DNA of 37,620 nucleotides, from contig DYDE01000026.1 in assembly GCA_020718065.1 (NCBI GenBank), positions 1-37,620 of the forward strand, written 5' to 3'. A program made the translations under genes and the position numbers. The number at the start of each line of letters is the position of its first letter. The first letter of the stretch is position 1. Below are positions 25,901-34,315 of this stretch, one piece after another. The DNA is from Marinifilum sp. Its GTDB lineage: Bacteria; Bacteroidota; Bacteroidia; Bacteroidales; CG2-30-32-10. The notes under the pieces are model-generated. The model was given only the letters and a program-made list of their open reading frames with translations, did no database searches and was not told where the DNA came from.

Positions 25901-26578
25901 TTTAGTAACAATGTTAATAACACCACCAGTAGCATCACCATAAGATGCAGGTAAACCTCCTGTCATAACATCCACCTGATCTATAGCTGATTTTGGTATA
26001 TTTGTAGAACCCATTACTTTAACACCATCAATATAAGTAACAACACCTTCTGTTCTAGAGCCTTTTATACTTATGTCACCTACTTTTTCTGAAGTAGAAA
26101 AAGTACCACCAGTTGTTATTGCAATAGAACCAGCATCTCTACCAGGCATTTTATTAATTTCTTCAGCTGTTATTGTTTGACCTGTTTTTGTTTGATCTTT
26201 ATCTATAAGGGGAACTTTGTAAGAAACAACTTCTACAATAGTAAGTGTAGTAGTTTTTGGATCAAGACTCAAGTCCTGAAAAGTTATTTTATCTGAACCT
26301 ATTACAATGTTTGTAATCAATACTGTATTGAAACCAACATTTGTCGCCCTTAAGTCATAGGTGCCAGGAGGTATTGGCTTAATAGTAAATTCACCATTAA
26401 TATCAGCAGCAGTTCCGCCAATTTGTTTACCACCTTTCTCTATCACAACACTTGCAAAAGGGATGGGTTCTTTTGTGCTTTTATCAACGACAGTTCCTTT
26501 TAAGGAACCCGATTGTGCCATTACTAACACATTGGTCGCCAGCACAACACCAACTAAAATGAGTAATTTTCGTAGCAT
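22940..26578 (-). CDS. TonB-dependent outer-membrane receptor with carboxypeptidase-like N-terminal domain
   Basis: 1212 residues: a signal peptide (MLRKLLILVG to LVMAQ), a carboxypeptidase-regulatory-like beta domain (about 24-110, GSLKGTVVDKSTKEPIPFAS), a plug (about 130-235, with VVTYIDGVKV and GGLPASYGDATGGVINIVTKG), then a 22-strand-size barrel ending in RRIRLGVSINF with the expected terminal Phe. It would import a ligand too large for porins using TonB-ExbBD energy. No SusD-type lipoprotein follows; instead a giant secreted protein and a PorV-like protein are in the operon. It is thus not a classical polysaccharide locus. A LytTR-type direct repeat about 250 bases upstream may control it. 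Confidence 0.92.
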   Translation of the reverse strand: MLRKLLILVGVVLATNVLVMAQSGSLKGTVVDKSTKEPIPFASVVIEKGGKQIGGTAADINGEFTIKPIPPGTYDLRATNVGFNTVLITNIVIGSDKITFQDLSLDPKTTTLTIVEVVSYKVPLIDKDQTKTGQTITAEEINKMPGRDAGSIAITTGGTFSTSEKVGDISIKGSRTEGVVTYIDGVKVMGSTNIPKSAIDQVDVMTGGLPASYGDATGGVINIVTKGPSSVWGFGAEGVTSQVLDKYGYNLIGINLYGPLFFQKDSLGKKTNNSLAGFWLSVEGSYIKDDNPSAIKMWTAKDEVLTDLEKLPYIPSVLNITNIVAYPKSEYLSKNDMKQIRTKQNAASKNINLNGKLDFKLNKNTNFTVGGKFNYDRGNDYVYAYSMFNYKNNPLRIDQTWNIWGRLSQKFNTDANSNSILKNVYYQLQVNYTKRQLRYGSEQFGDRYFDYGYLGKFNTFREPNYTLGQDSITGLYGMLYRGMVDTLVTFERSDLNPDLAAYTQEYYDLYGKYPNAINSLTTLQLGNALLNGSLPGASYGLWSLPGTTWNQYQKFDRSQFGGVFSFSADIKKHSIEVGFIYEQNKSSLYNIQPAELWTIMRQNTNFHISELDKSNPIQIFDQNGIFQDTIYYNRLYNESTEYQFSRSLRKKLNMAPNSTEWIDTDNLDPSILSIDMFSADELLRSGRGIVNYYGYDYTGKLLTNKPSFDDFFTAKDENNNFKREIAPFEPIYIAGWIQDKFTLNDLIVKLGLRVDRFDANQKVLKDPFLMYEAYTVSETNGLTGIPDALKDHPSNIGSDYVVYVNDIKNPTSIRGYRNGNKWYNASGTEITDPITIHGSSGTIAPYLKNPDQDEVNSGAFKDYEPQTTLSPRIAFSFPISDVANFQFHYDVLNQRPKSNNQLNPIDYLFINEVNNIIDNPNLQPEKTVDYSLGFQQKLNNSSSLKIEAYYKESRNQIQNIQYFDAYPRTYITYGNVDFSTVKGLILSYDLRRTKNIWIKASYTLQFADGTGSDATSSQALVAAGQPNLRTLFPLESDRRHAIQTIIDFRFGGGNDYNGPITQRDSTKQIKWLENTGVNFILGAGSGTPYSRVNKPGPNSQLEGTRYGSRMPWSYRIDAKIDRDIELKIGKKQTFVNVYILILNVLNTKNIVNVYPYTGNADDDGFLAAAEFQSQINSQRDVVAYKDQYSIRTNSPFNYSLPRRIRLGVSINF

Positions 26579-26879
26579 ATTTATAAATTTATGTATGGAT
26601 TAATGTTTATTATGCTTTTTTAAGGTCGGTAAAGATAAAAAGATTTAAATTACAATTACAAAAAAATCTGTCTTTACCTATAATTTTTTTTTACTTATTT
26701 CATAATCAATTATTTTAAGTTAATTTTACTAATTATTTTAATACATTATATATATAATATAAAATCTTGTTAATTAATTATAATGTAAAAATAATATAAA
26801 AACAATTATAAAATTAAGAAATTTATTAACGGTAGTGATTTTTAATTTAACGGTAAAAAAAATTGAAAATTGAAAAATT
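26579..26879. other. 301-base spacer between TonB receptor operon and LytTR gene
   Basis: Very AT-rich and gene-free. Contents: a LytTR-type direct repeat at 26825-26854, and an inverted repeat TACATTATA (26742-26750)/TATAATGTA (26779-26787) with a 28-base spacer, which could arise by chance in such AT-rich DNA. I found no exact TAnnTTTG on the - strand and no strong terminator for the regulator gene. Confidence 0.5.
26825..26854 (-). promoter_or_regulatory. Predicted LytTR binding site, 9-bp direct repeat with 12-bp spacer
   Basis: On the - strand the site reads ACCGTTAAA, 12 bases, then ACCGTTAAT. The LytTR consensus [TA][AC][CA]GTTN[AG][TG] is met at 9 of 9 positions in the second and 8 of 9 in the first; the 21-base start-to-start spacing is the known LytTR spacing. 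It faces the TonB receptor operon and lies next to the gene for the only LytTR regulator in the window. Confidence 0.6.
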
Positions 26880-27623
26880 TTATTTGCTTAAAAGCTGATT
26901 TATGTAGTCTCTCTTTCTCCTTGCTACCGGAACTTCCATTTTATTAGATAAAACCAAGATTCCACCATCTGTTCTTATGTAATTTTTAATGTGTTTCTTA
27001 TTAACTAAATATGATTTGTGATTTCTGATAAAGTTTGTATCATCAATTAACTCTTCTAAATCTTTAAGAGAACGTGTTATATAAAATTTTTTATCATCAG
27101 TTGCATATATACAAGAGTAGCAGCCATCGGCTTCGCAACAAATAATCTCGTTTAGCTTAAAAATATAAATCCCCTGCATTGTAGATAAAGCTAATTGCCT
27201 TTCTTCGCTATCTGTTGCATCAAGATTCTTAAATAAAATTTTTAAATTATTTACATTTCCTGTGTTTTTTTTTAATTCTGCTTTTTCAATAGCATTTTTT
27301 AAATCATCAGGCACTATAGGCTTAAGTAAATAATCCAATGCACTATATTTTATTGCCTTAATAGCATATTGGTCATATGCAGTAGTAAATATTACTTCAA
27401 AATTAATATCTTTGATGGTATCTAGCAATTTAAAACCACTTCCATCTGCCATCTGGATATCTAAAAAAACCAAATCAGGTTTATAGAGATGTATTGATTC
27501 AACACCACTAATAAAACCATCAGCTTTATCAACTACATCAACATTAATACAATATCGGGCTAACATATTTATTAAGGTGTCTCTAGAAGTTTTTTCGTCA
27601 TCAATAACAATTGCACGCAACAT
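26880..27623 (-). CDS. LytTR-family response regulator
   Basis: 247 residues. Receiver domain: acidic pair D8-D9, phosphoacceptor D55 in LVFLDIQMADGSG, Thr in FTTAYDQYA and K101 in LLKPIVPDD. The C-terminal LytTR DNA-binding domain (about 145-247) has GIYIFKLNEIICCEADGCYS, FIRNHKSYLVNKKHI and PVARRKRDYINQLL. It is phosphorylated by the histidine kinase encoded 37 bases upstream and binds tandem 9-bp repeats; one such repeat lies just beyond its own stop. It is the last gene of a four-gene - strand operon. Both domains are intact. Confidence 0.95.
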   Translation of the reverse strand: MLRAIVIDDEKTSRDTLINMLARYCINVDVVDKADGFISGVESIHLYKPDLVFLDIQMADGSGFKLLDTIKDINFEVIFTTAYDQYAIKAIKYSALDYLLKPIVPDDLKNAIEKAELKKNTGNVNNLKILFKNLDATDSEERQLALSTMQGIYIFKLNEIICCEADGCYSCIYATDDKKFYITRSLKDLEELIDDTNFIRNHKSYLVNKKHIKNYIRTDGGILVLSNKMEVPVARRKRDYINQLLSK

Positions 27624-27660
27624 ATTATTTAAAATTTTGTTTTATTAATAATAGCATATC

Positions 27661-30600
27661 TTATATATCCTTCAAAGGTAATATTATTTCGATTTTGGTT
27701 CCTGACGATACTCCATCATTGTTCTTTAGATCAATTATTTTTACATTTATTTTTTCAGAATTCTGACGGTTGATCAAATCTATTCTTTCTTTAATAATCA
27801 TCATTCCTCTTGGTTTATGAGTTAATCCTGATGTTTTTTCAATTTCTGCAGCTTTTTCTCTTCCAACTCCATTATCTTCAATATTACAAATAATGTAATT
27901 GTCATTTAAAGCAAAAGTAATTATTAATTTCCCTTTATCTTTTCTATGATTTATACCATGTAATATGGCATTTTCAACATATGGCTGTATAATCATTGGA
28001 GGAATAGCAATAAATTCAGCATCTATACTTTTGTCTAAAGAAATATAATAATCGAACTTATTATCAAATCTGAGCTTTTCTAAATCCAAATAATAAGTTA
28101 GTGATTTTATTTCATCTTGTATTGATATTTCTTGTTCTCTCGAATTAGCTAATATCGTTCTCATTAATTGCGAAAATTTCGAGAGGTACATTACGGCTTT
28201 ATCAACATTGTTATTAAGTATAAAAGATTGAATGGAATTAAGGGAATTAAAAATAAAATGAGGATTCATTTGCAATTGCAATGCTTTTTGCTCTAATTCA
28301 AAGAAATGCTTTTCTATTGATAGCATTTTCTTTTCCAAAGCATTTCTTTTTCTTATTTGTCTTACTCTTCTGAAAATTATAAACCATAAAATGCTTGTAA
28401 TCAAAATACCAAAAAAGATTCTAAAAGTCCAAGTGTTCCACCAAGCAGGTCTTATTATTATAACTATTGAAATCCCCTTTTCATTCCATAAGCCTTCGTT
28501 ATTAGTTCCTTTTATTATTAATTTATAAGTTCCAGGAACAACCTTTGTATATTCGGCAAAACGCTTGTCTGCATTACAATAGTTCCAATATTTATCGAAA
28601 TTTTCGAGTTTATACGCATACTTATTCTTATATGGATTTCTATAATCAAGAGCAGCAAACTCAAATGAAAAGAAATTTTGATTGTATGAAAGTTTTATAG
28701 TGTCTCCATCTGAAATTGTTTTTTTTTGTACTTCATTAAGTATTTTAAAAGAAGAAATAACTATAGGTGGGATATAGTCATTGTGAACTACCTCTTCGGG
28801 TATAAAAGAATTAAATCCATTCATCCCACCAAAAAACAATTCTCCATTTGAGCTTTTATAAGCAGCACCAAAATTAAACTCATGACTTTGCAAACCATCA
28901 TTTACATCAAAATTTACAAAACTATGATCCTTTTTATCAAATCTAGATAATCCGTTATTTGTGCTTAACCATAAATGATTGTGATTATCTTCTAAAATAG
29001 CATAAACCATATTATTGGATAAGCCATCTTTCTCTGTATATGAATGGATCTCCCCTGTTTTTGGGTCTAATTGATTTAATCCACCATTAAAGGTACCAAT
29101 CCATATTATTCCCTTATCGTCTTCATAAATAGTAAAAATACTATTATCACTCAAACTATTCAGATTATCCAGATCTCGCTTATAAATTATATATTTATTA
29201 TTTTTAATATCAATTCTATTTAATCCATCATAGGTACATGCCCAAAGATAACCTGCTTTATCAAAATAAAGTGTAAATACAAGATTATGACTTAAAGAAT
29301 TCTTGTTCTCAGTATCATGAATGTAATTATAGAATGTATTAGTTTTGTTATCATATTTACTTATTCCTTTTCCTGTTGCAATCCATATATTTCCATTATT
29401 ATCTTCACATACATTATAAATAAAATCATTTAAAATAGTGTTTTTTTCTTTATCATTGCTTAAATACCTTGTAAACTTATTTGTTTGAGGATTGTACTTA
29501 TTTAAACCATAACCATATGTACCTATCCAGAAAATACCAGTTTTATCTTGATATATATTTCGGACATTGTTATTACTTAAGCTATTAATATTGTTATTTT
29601 CATGAACAATATATGAATACTTACCCGTATTTCTATTTAGCTTATTAATCCCTTTATCTGTTGCAATCCAAAGAATGTTTTCTTTATCTTCATAAAAGCA
29701 CCAAATAATATTATTATTTAAGCTGTTGCTTGTATTGGAAACATATTGGTATAAATTAAATCTATTCGAATTTTTAATAATTTTATTAACACCTTTAGCT
29801 GTACACACCCAAATAATTCCTGATTTATCTTCAAAAATTGAATAAACAACATTGTGCGTTAAACTATTTTCAACATTAGGTTCATTGTAATAATGAATGA
29901 ATTTATCAGTTTTTTTATTATAAAAATTCAAACCCCCACCAAATGTACCAATCCAAATCAAATCATTTTTGTCAATATATACCGAAAATACTTTGTTTTC
30001 ACTTAAACTGTTAATATTACTTGTTTTATTTTGGTAATGTATAATTGTTCGTTTTGGTATATCAAGTTTATCAAGTCCATTTTCTGTTCCTATCCATACA
30101 AAGCCTTCTTTATCTTCACACAATGAATGAATAGTATCACTCGAAAGACCTGTTTTATCTGATGATTTATAATAATATGTAATTACTAATCCTTTAATGG
30201 TATTAAAAGTGTTTAATCCTTTTTCGGTAGCTACCCATAAAATATGATTCTTATCAAAATACAAATAATTTATTTTGTTGTTACTTAAACTCCGTTTATC
30301 ATTAGGAAGATTTTTAAATTGATAAAATTTATTGTTTTTTTTATCAAATTTATTTAATCCGTTTTTTGTACCAAACCAAATAAAACCATTTTCGTCTTCT
30401 ACAATTGAATTAATTGTATCATTACTGATACTGTTTACATCATTTGGATTATTCTTATATTGTGTAAAAATTAATGTATTTTTATCCAGACGATTTAATC
30501 CATTTTCAGTGCCAACCCATATATCACCTTTGCTATCTTCAAAAATAGCATGAATAGTTGGGTTACTTAAATCCTGATTTTTATTAAAAGAATTAGGCTC

Positions 30601-30840
30601 AAATATTGTAAAATTATACCCATCAAATTTGTTTAATCCATCCCAAGTGCCAAACCATAAAAATCCTTTACTGTCTTGCATCATACAAAAAACTGTATTT
30701 TGTGAAAGACCTTTTACAATTTTAATATTTTCAGAAGATATATGTTCAAAACGAATATTATTTAATTGACCCACAACAAATAAAGGAAACATTAAAAAGA
30801 AGAACAGTAAATATCTATTAATATATAATAATGTATTCAT
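27661..30840 (-). CDS. Two-component sensor histidine kinase with periplasmic Reg_prop propellers
   Basis: 1059 residues. Signal or anchor helix at the N-terminus, then about 14 two-component propeller repeats (such as DSKGFLWFGTWDGLNKFDGYN and GDIWVGTENGLNRL) over about residues 30-670, forming two beta-propellers. A Y_Y_Y domain follows (FAALDYRNPYKNKYAYKLEN), then a transmembrane helix around 800-820. The cytoplasmic LytS-type kinase has phospho-His861 in MNPHFIFNSL and an ATP-binding region with PMIIQPYVENAILHGI and IEDNGVGREKA. Unlike hybrid PUL sensors it has no fused receiver or AraC domain; its partner is the LytTR gene downstream. The ligand is unknown, possibly a glycan or an envelope state. 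It abuts the lysine-rich gene with one base between. Confidence 0.93.
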   Translation of the reverse strand: MNTLLYINRYLLFFFLMFPLFVVGQLNNIRFEHISSENIKIVKGLSQNTVFCMMQDSKGFLWFGTWDGLNKFDGYNFTIFEPNSFNKNQDLSNPTIHAIFEDSKGDIWVGTENGLNRLDKNTLIFTQYKNNPNDVNSISNDTINSIVEDENGFIWFGTKNGLNKFDKKNNKFYQFKNLPNDKRSLSNNKINYLYFDKNHILWVATEKGLNTFNTIKGLVITYYYKSSDKTGLSSDTIHSLCEDKEGFVWIGTENGLDKLDIPKRTIIHYQNKTSNINSLSENKVFSVYIDKNDLIWIGTFGGGLNFYNKKTDKFIHYYNEPNVENSLTHNVVYSIFEDKSGIIWVCTAKGVNKIIKNSNRFNLYQYVSNTSNSLNNNIIWCFYEDKENILWIATDKGINKLNRNTGKYSYIVHENNNINSLSNNNVRNIYQDKTGIFWIGTYGYGLNKYNPQTNKFTRYLSNDKEKNTILNDFIYNVCEDNNGNIWIATGKGISKYDNKTNTFYNYIHDTENKNSLSHNLVFTLYFDKAGYLWACTYDGLNRIDIKNNKYIIYKRDLDNLNSLSDNSIFTIYEDDKGIIWIGTFNGGLNQLDPKTGEIHSYTEKDGLSNNMVYAILEDNHNHLWLSTNNGLSRFDKKDHSFVNFDVNDGLQSHEFNFGAAYKSSNGELFFGGMNGFNSFIPEEVVHNDYIPPIVISSFKILNEVQKKTISDGDTIKLSYNQNFFSFEFAALDYRNPYKNKYAYKLENFDKYWNYCNADKRFAEYTKVVPGTYKLIIKGTNNEGLWNEKGISIVIIIRPAWWNTWTFRIFFGILITSILWFIIFRRVRQIRKRNALEKKMLSIEKHFFELEQKALQLQMNPHFIFNSLNSIQSFILNNNVDKAVMYLSKFSQLMRTILANSREQEISIQDEIKSLTYYLDLEKLRFDNKFDYYISLDKSIDAEFIAIPPMIIQPYVENAILHGINHRKDKGKLIITFALNDNYIICNIEDNGVGREKAAEIEKTSGLTHKPRGMMIIKERIDLINRQNSEKINVKIIDLKNNDGVSSGTKIEIILPLKDI

Positions 30841-30841
30841 T

Positions 30842-31195
30842 TTAAAAAAACAATTTGTATTTCAATTTCTTTTCCTGTTTCTTATAGTGTTTTTTCATTC
30901 TTTTTTTGGTAGGTTTAGATTGTATTTTCTTATGGTATTTATAGTGGTTATCGTATTCACCTTGTTTATCGTGGTTTTTCTTATATTCCTTTTTGCGTTT
31001 TCTAAACTCTTTTCTGCCAATTTGTTTTTTTAATTTTCGTTTTCCCTTTCTAAATTCCTTTTTTGATTTTTTTTCATCTTTTTTGATTTTTTTCTTTTCT
31101 TGTTTATTGATGGTTTTTATATTTGAGATTTGAGATTTAACAACTATTGGACTGAAAAGAAATAACACAATAAGTATTTTTAAAAAGAATTTCAT
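30842..31195 (-). CDS. Lysine-rich small exported protein
   Basis: 117 residues: a signal peptide (MKFFLKILIVLFLFSPIVVKSQ), then a mature part with about 37 lysines in 95 residues plus many Arg, His and Glu, for example KKKIKKDEKKSKKEFRKGKR. It is extremely basic and probably extended or helical. No known family recognised. It lies 24 bases after the GT-C/TPR gene and 1 base before the histidine kinase start, so it is part of that operon. Possible roles are binding acidic envelope polymers or acting as a signal for the kinase; both are speculation. The low-complexity composition makes homology searches unreliable, but the intact signal peptide and tight operon position argue for a real gene. 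Confidence 0.75.
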   Translation of the reverse strand: MKFFLKILIVLFLFSPIVVKSQISNIKTINKQEKKKIKKDEKKSKKEFRKGKRKLKKQIGRKEFRKRKKEYKKNHDKQGEYDNHYKYHKKIQSKPTKKRMKKHYKKQEKKLKYKLFF

Positions 31196-31219
31196 AGCAT
31201 ATTTATTTCGTTTCCTATA

Positions 31220-33130
31220 TTATGAGTTTAACATAATTTTATTACAATATTTAACTATTTCGCTTTTAGCTTCAAAGATACCTAAATTTAATGCATTTTT
31301 AAAATCATTACAAGCATTTGTTTTTTTATTAAGTTTTATATAAGTCAATCCTCGATAATAATAAGCACTGGCTAAATTATGATTCAATGAAATAGCTTTT
31401 GTAAAATCAGATATTGCTTCATTTAACCTGTTTAGATTTAATTCAGCATTTCCTTTATTAACCATTGCTTCTGCATAATCAGGTTTAAGAGTAATTGCTT
31501 GAGTAAAATCATTAAATGCCAGAAGATATTCTTTTGTTATTCCATAAAAAATACCCCTTTGATTGAACAAAACTGCGTCTTTAGGATTTAAGATGATTGC
31601 TTGATTCATATCACTTATAGCTCCATCGAAATCATTATAAAAACTCCTTATTAATCCTCTGGAAACATAGGTATTATAATCAACTTTGCCAATTTTTATA
31701 GCATTATTATAATCAGAAAGAGCTTCATTGTATTGTTCTAATTTCGAATATATCATAGCTCTGTTGATATATGCATCGCCAGCATTTGGTTCTAGTTTAA
31801 TTGCTTCAGAATAATCTTTTATTGCTTCTATAAAACTACCTTGTATTGAAAAAGCATTGCCCCTATTTATAAATGCGGCAGATATTTTTGGGTTATTTTT
31901 TATAACATCATTCCATAGAGTAAAACTATTCTCCCATTTTTTTACTCTATCAAATGTTACAAAAGTAAAACCTAAAACCAAAGCAATGAAAACAACCTTC
32001 TTAATTAAATAAATTAATTTTCTTTCTCTACAAAAGAATATCAAACTTATCCCAAAACAATAATAGATACCAATTGATGAAATATAGGTATATCTTTCTT
32101 TTGTAACCTGCAATCCAACTGGTATTATTTCCATCATCACTGATATTGTGATACCAAAAAATAGTAGTCCCCAAATTATATCCTTTCTGTTTTTCCATAC
32201 TTTATAAACTAAAAAAGCCAAAAATAAAAGTATAATTGAAGAAATGTAATAAAAAACAGGTAATAAGTCTGCTGATTTATCTGGATATGGATGAAATGCA
32301 GATAATTTAACAGGTACAATCAACTTAAATATATATATAAATAATGAATGTAAAATAATAAAAAACCTGTCAAACAGATTAAATCTACTGGAAATATTGA
32401 TTATATGTTCTGCTTCTTTTCGGGCAATAATTGTAATTATTCCAAATATGATTGCTAGAATAAAAAAAGGGATTTTCTCAAAAAATACTTTCTTATCTGC
32501 TTTTCTTTGAAAATAATAGTCGAATAAAAAAAAGAGAACAGGTAATGTTACTGCTGCAGATTTTGATAAAAGTGAAAAAACAAAAAACAAAAAAGACAAA
32601 AATAGAAAAGATTTTTTTTGATTTGATTTAATATACAATATATAATATAGTAATGACAACAAATAAAAACAACTGAATGTTAAAGTACTAAATGCAGAAA
32701 CCCAAGCAACTGCTTCTACATTTAATGGTGTAATTGCAAACAAAGTTGATACAATAATTGGTAGTTTTTTATGCTGTGTGATTTTCATTATCAGAACATA
32801 AACCAAAATTATATTTACACAATGAATAAGCAAACTAAGTGAGTGAAAATAAAGGGGATTTAATTTGAATAAAGAAAAAACCAAAGCAAAAATCAATGTT
32901 GGTAGAGGTTGGTACATTCCAACATAAAAAGAAGAGAATATTTTTTTTATATTTTGAAAAGATAGTGACTTAATGTCATTGTTATTGGTGACTTGTTGAA
33001 TATCGTCCCAATTTGTAAAGCCGTTAGCAAATATCGATATATAAGTAATAATTGTAACTACAATAATACCAGTAATCCAAAACCAGTTTTTTGTTTTAAT
33101 ATCTTTTAGATTATATACTATTTGCTTCAC
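31220..33130 (-). CDS. Polytopic GT-C-like membrane protein with C-terminal TPRs (TMTC-like)
   Basis: 636 residues. About 10-11 membrane segments fill residues 15-390, and five to six TPR units follow (AAFINRGNAFSIQGSFIEAI, AYINRAMIYSKLEQYNEALSDY and others) to the C-terminus. The acidic pair in FTNWDDIQQV within the first external loop is the typical GT-C catalytic motif, and the overall layout resembles TMTC/DUF1736 proteins, which O-mannosylate proteins from a lipid-linked sugar in eukaryotes. A protein glycosyltransferase role in the periplasm is plausible but not shown. It is first in the operon with the lysine-rich protein, sensor kinase and LytTR regulator. Confidence 0.82.
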   Translation of the reverse strand: MKQIVYNLKDIKTKNWFWITGIIVVTIITYISIFANGFTNWDDIQQVTNNNDIKSLSFQNIKKIFSSFYVGMYQPLPTLIFALVFSLFKLNPLYFHSLSLLIHCVNIILVYVLIMKITQHKKLPIIVSTLFAITPLNVEAVAWVSAFSTLTFSCFYLLSLLYYILYIKSNQKKSFLFLSFLFFVFSLLSKSAAVTLPVLFFLFDYYFQRKADKKVFFEKIPFFILAIIFGIITIIARKEAEHIINISSRFNLFDRFFIILHSLFIYIFKLIVPVKLSAFHPYPDKSADLLPVFYYISSIILLFLAFLVYKVWKNRKDIIWGLLFFGITISVMMEIIPVGLQVTKERYTYISSIGIYYCFGISLIFFCRERKLIYLIKKVVFIALVLGFTFVTFDRVKKWENSFTLWNDVIKNNPKISAAFINRGNAFSIQGSFIEAIKDYSEAIKLEPNAGDAYINRAMIYSKLEQYNEALSDYNNAIKIGKVDYNTYVSRGLIRSFYNDFDGAISDMNQAIILNPKDAVLFNQRGIFYGITKEYLLAFNDFTQAITLKPDYAEAMVNKGNAELNLNRLNEAISDFTKAISLNHNLASAYYYRGLTYIKLNKKTNACNDFKNALNLGIFEAKSEIVKYCNKIMLNS

Positions 33131-33449
33131 TAATATTTATTAAAAAATTTTAATTAATTGAATTGCTAAAATTAATTAAAAAATAAACCATGGAGTATAA
33201 TATTAAAAATCATAAAATATTTTTTTAATATAATTTTACTTTACCTCATTCTAAATTAAATATTCGTCCATTTGATTAGAAAAAAAATTTTTAAGCAAAT
33301 CTCATTAATATAAAAATAAAATTTTGCTTTAAATTTTGGTATTTAACAAATTGTTAATCTAATATTTAACAATTATATCTTATAAAAAAAGATTATCAAA
33401 AGCAAAAATTAATTTGTACTTTTGATTTTTTATAAAGAGCAAATAATAT
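33131..33449. other. Divergent spacer between the TPR operon and the transketolase operon
   Basis: 319 bases, very AT-rich, with no ORF or RNA structure that I can support. It holds the promoter candidate TACTTTTG at 33417 for the transketolase genes. No matching element was seen for the divergent TPR gene. Confidence 0.5.
33417..33424 (+). promoter_or_regulatory. Bacteroidota -7 element, TACTTTTG
   Basis: Exact TAnnTTTG match 25 bases before the ATG of the transketolase N-terminal subunit gene, identical to the octamers before the coiled-coil operon and murL. Confidence 0.45.
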
Positions 33450-34295
33450 ATGGCTAACATATCAGAATTAGAAAATATCTCCACACAAGTAAGGAGAGAT
33501 GTATTACGTATGATTCATGCAGTAAAGTCGGGTCATCCGGGAGGAGCATTGGGTTGTGCTGATTTTTTTACTGTTTTGTATAATGAAGTGCTTACCCATC
33601 AACCCAATAAGTTTATGATGGATGGGGTAAATGAAGATATTTTCTTTTTATCAAACGGACATCTTTCGGCTGTTTGGTATAGCACATTGGCTCGTTACGG
33701 CTATTTCAACATCAAAGAATTATCAACATTTCGCAAATTACACAGTCGTTTGCAAGGTCATCCAACAACTGCTGAAGGATTAGAAGGAATAAGAATTGCA
33801 TCAGGTTCTTTGGGTCAGGGGTTATCTGTTGCTTTGGGAGCGGCATTATCTAAGAAATTAAATAATGACGATTCGTTGATTTATGTTTTACTTGGAGATG
33901 GGGAATTACAAGAAGGACAGAACTGGGAAGCTATTATGTTTGCAGGTGCAAAAAATGTTGATAACATTATAGCTACTGTTGATTGTAATGGGAAACAAAT
34001 TGATGGTCCTATTGAAAATGTTGTTTCACTAGGAAATCTAAGAGCAAAATGGGAGGCTTTTGATTGGACTGTATTGGAAATGAATGGTAATAATATAAGT
34101 GAAATAAAAGAAACTCTTCAAGTTGCAAAAAATCAAACTCATAAAGGAAAACCAATTGTAATTCTTATGAAAACAGAAATGGGATATGGAGTTGATTTTA
34201 TGATGGGCACACACAAATGGCACGGGCAGGCACCTAATGATGAACAACTAGCTAATGCACTTTCTCAATTGAAAGAAACTTTGGGGGATTATTAA
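33450..34295 (+). CDS. Transketolase, N-terminal subunit
   Basis: 281 residues carrying only the pyrophosphate-binding half of transketolase: RMIHAVKSGHPGGALGCADFF, FFLSNGHLSAVWYS, GSLGQGLSVALGAAL and the thiamine diphosphate motif GDGELQEGQNWEA. Together with the C-terminal subunit it moves two-carbon ketol units between sugar phosphates in the non-oxidative pentose phosphate pathway. Split transketolases are common in Bacteria and Archaea, usually with the two genes adjacent. Here a VWA protein gene (20 bases downstream) sits between them. The protein is intact and of normal length for the split form. Confidence 0.95.
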   Translation: MANISELENISTQVRRDVLRMIHAVKSGHPGGALGCADFFTVLYNEVLTHQPNKFMMDGVNEDIFFLSNGHLSAVWYSTLARYGYFNIKELSTFRKLHSRLQGHPTTAEGLEGIRIASGSLGQGLSVALGAALSKKLNNDDSLIYVLLGDGELQEGQNWEAIMFAGAKNVDNIIATVDCNGKQIDGPIENVVSLGNLRAKWEAFDWTVLEMNGNNISEIKETLQVAKNQTHKGKPIVILMKTEMGYGVDFMMGTHKWHGQAPNDEQLANALSQLKETLGDY

Positions 34296-34315
34296 TAAAA
34301 TACTGCTTTTATTAT

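Noticed and set aside
26742-26787. 9-bp inverted repeat TACATTATA/TATAATGTA
   Set aside because: The sequence is almost pure A/T, so a match with a 28-base spacer is likely by chance; kept only as a note in the spacer entry.
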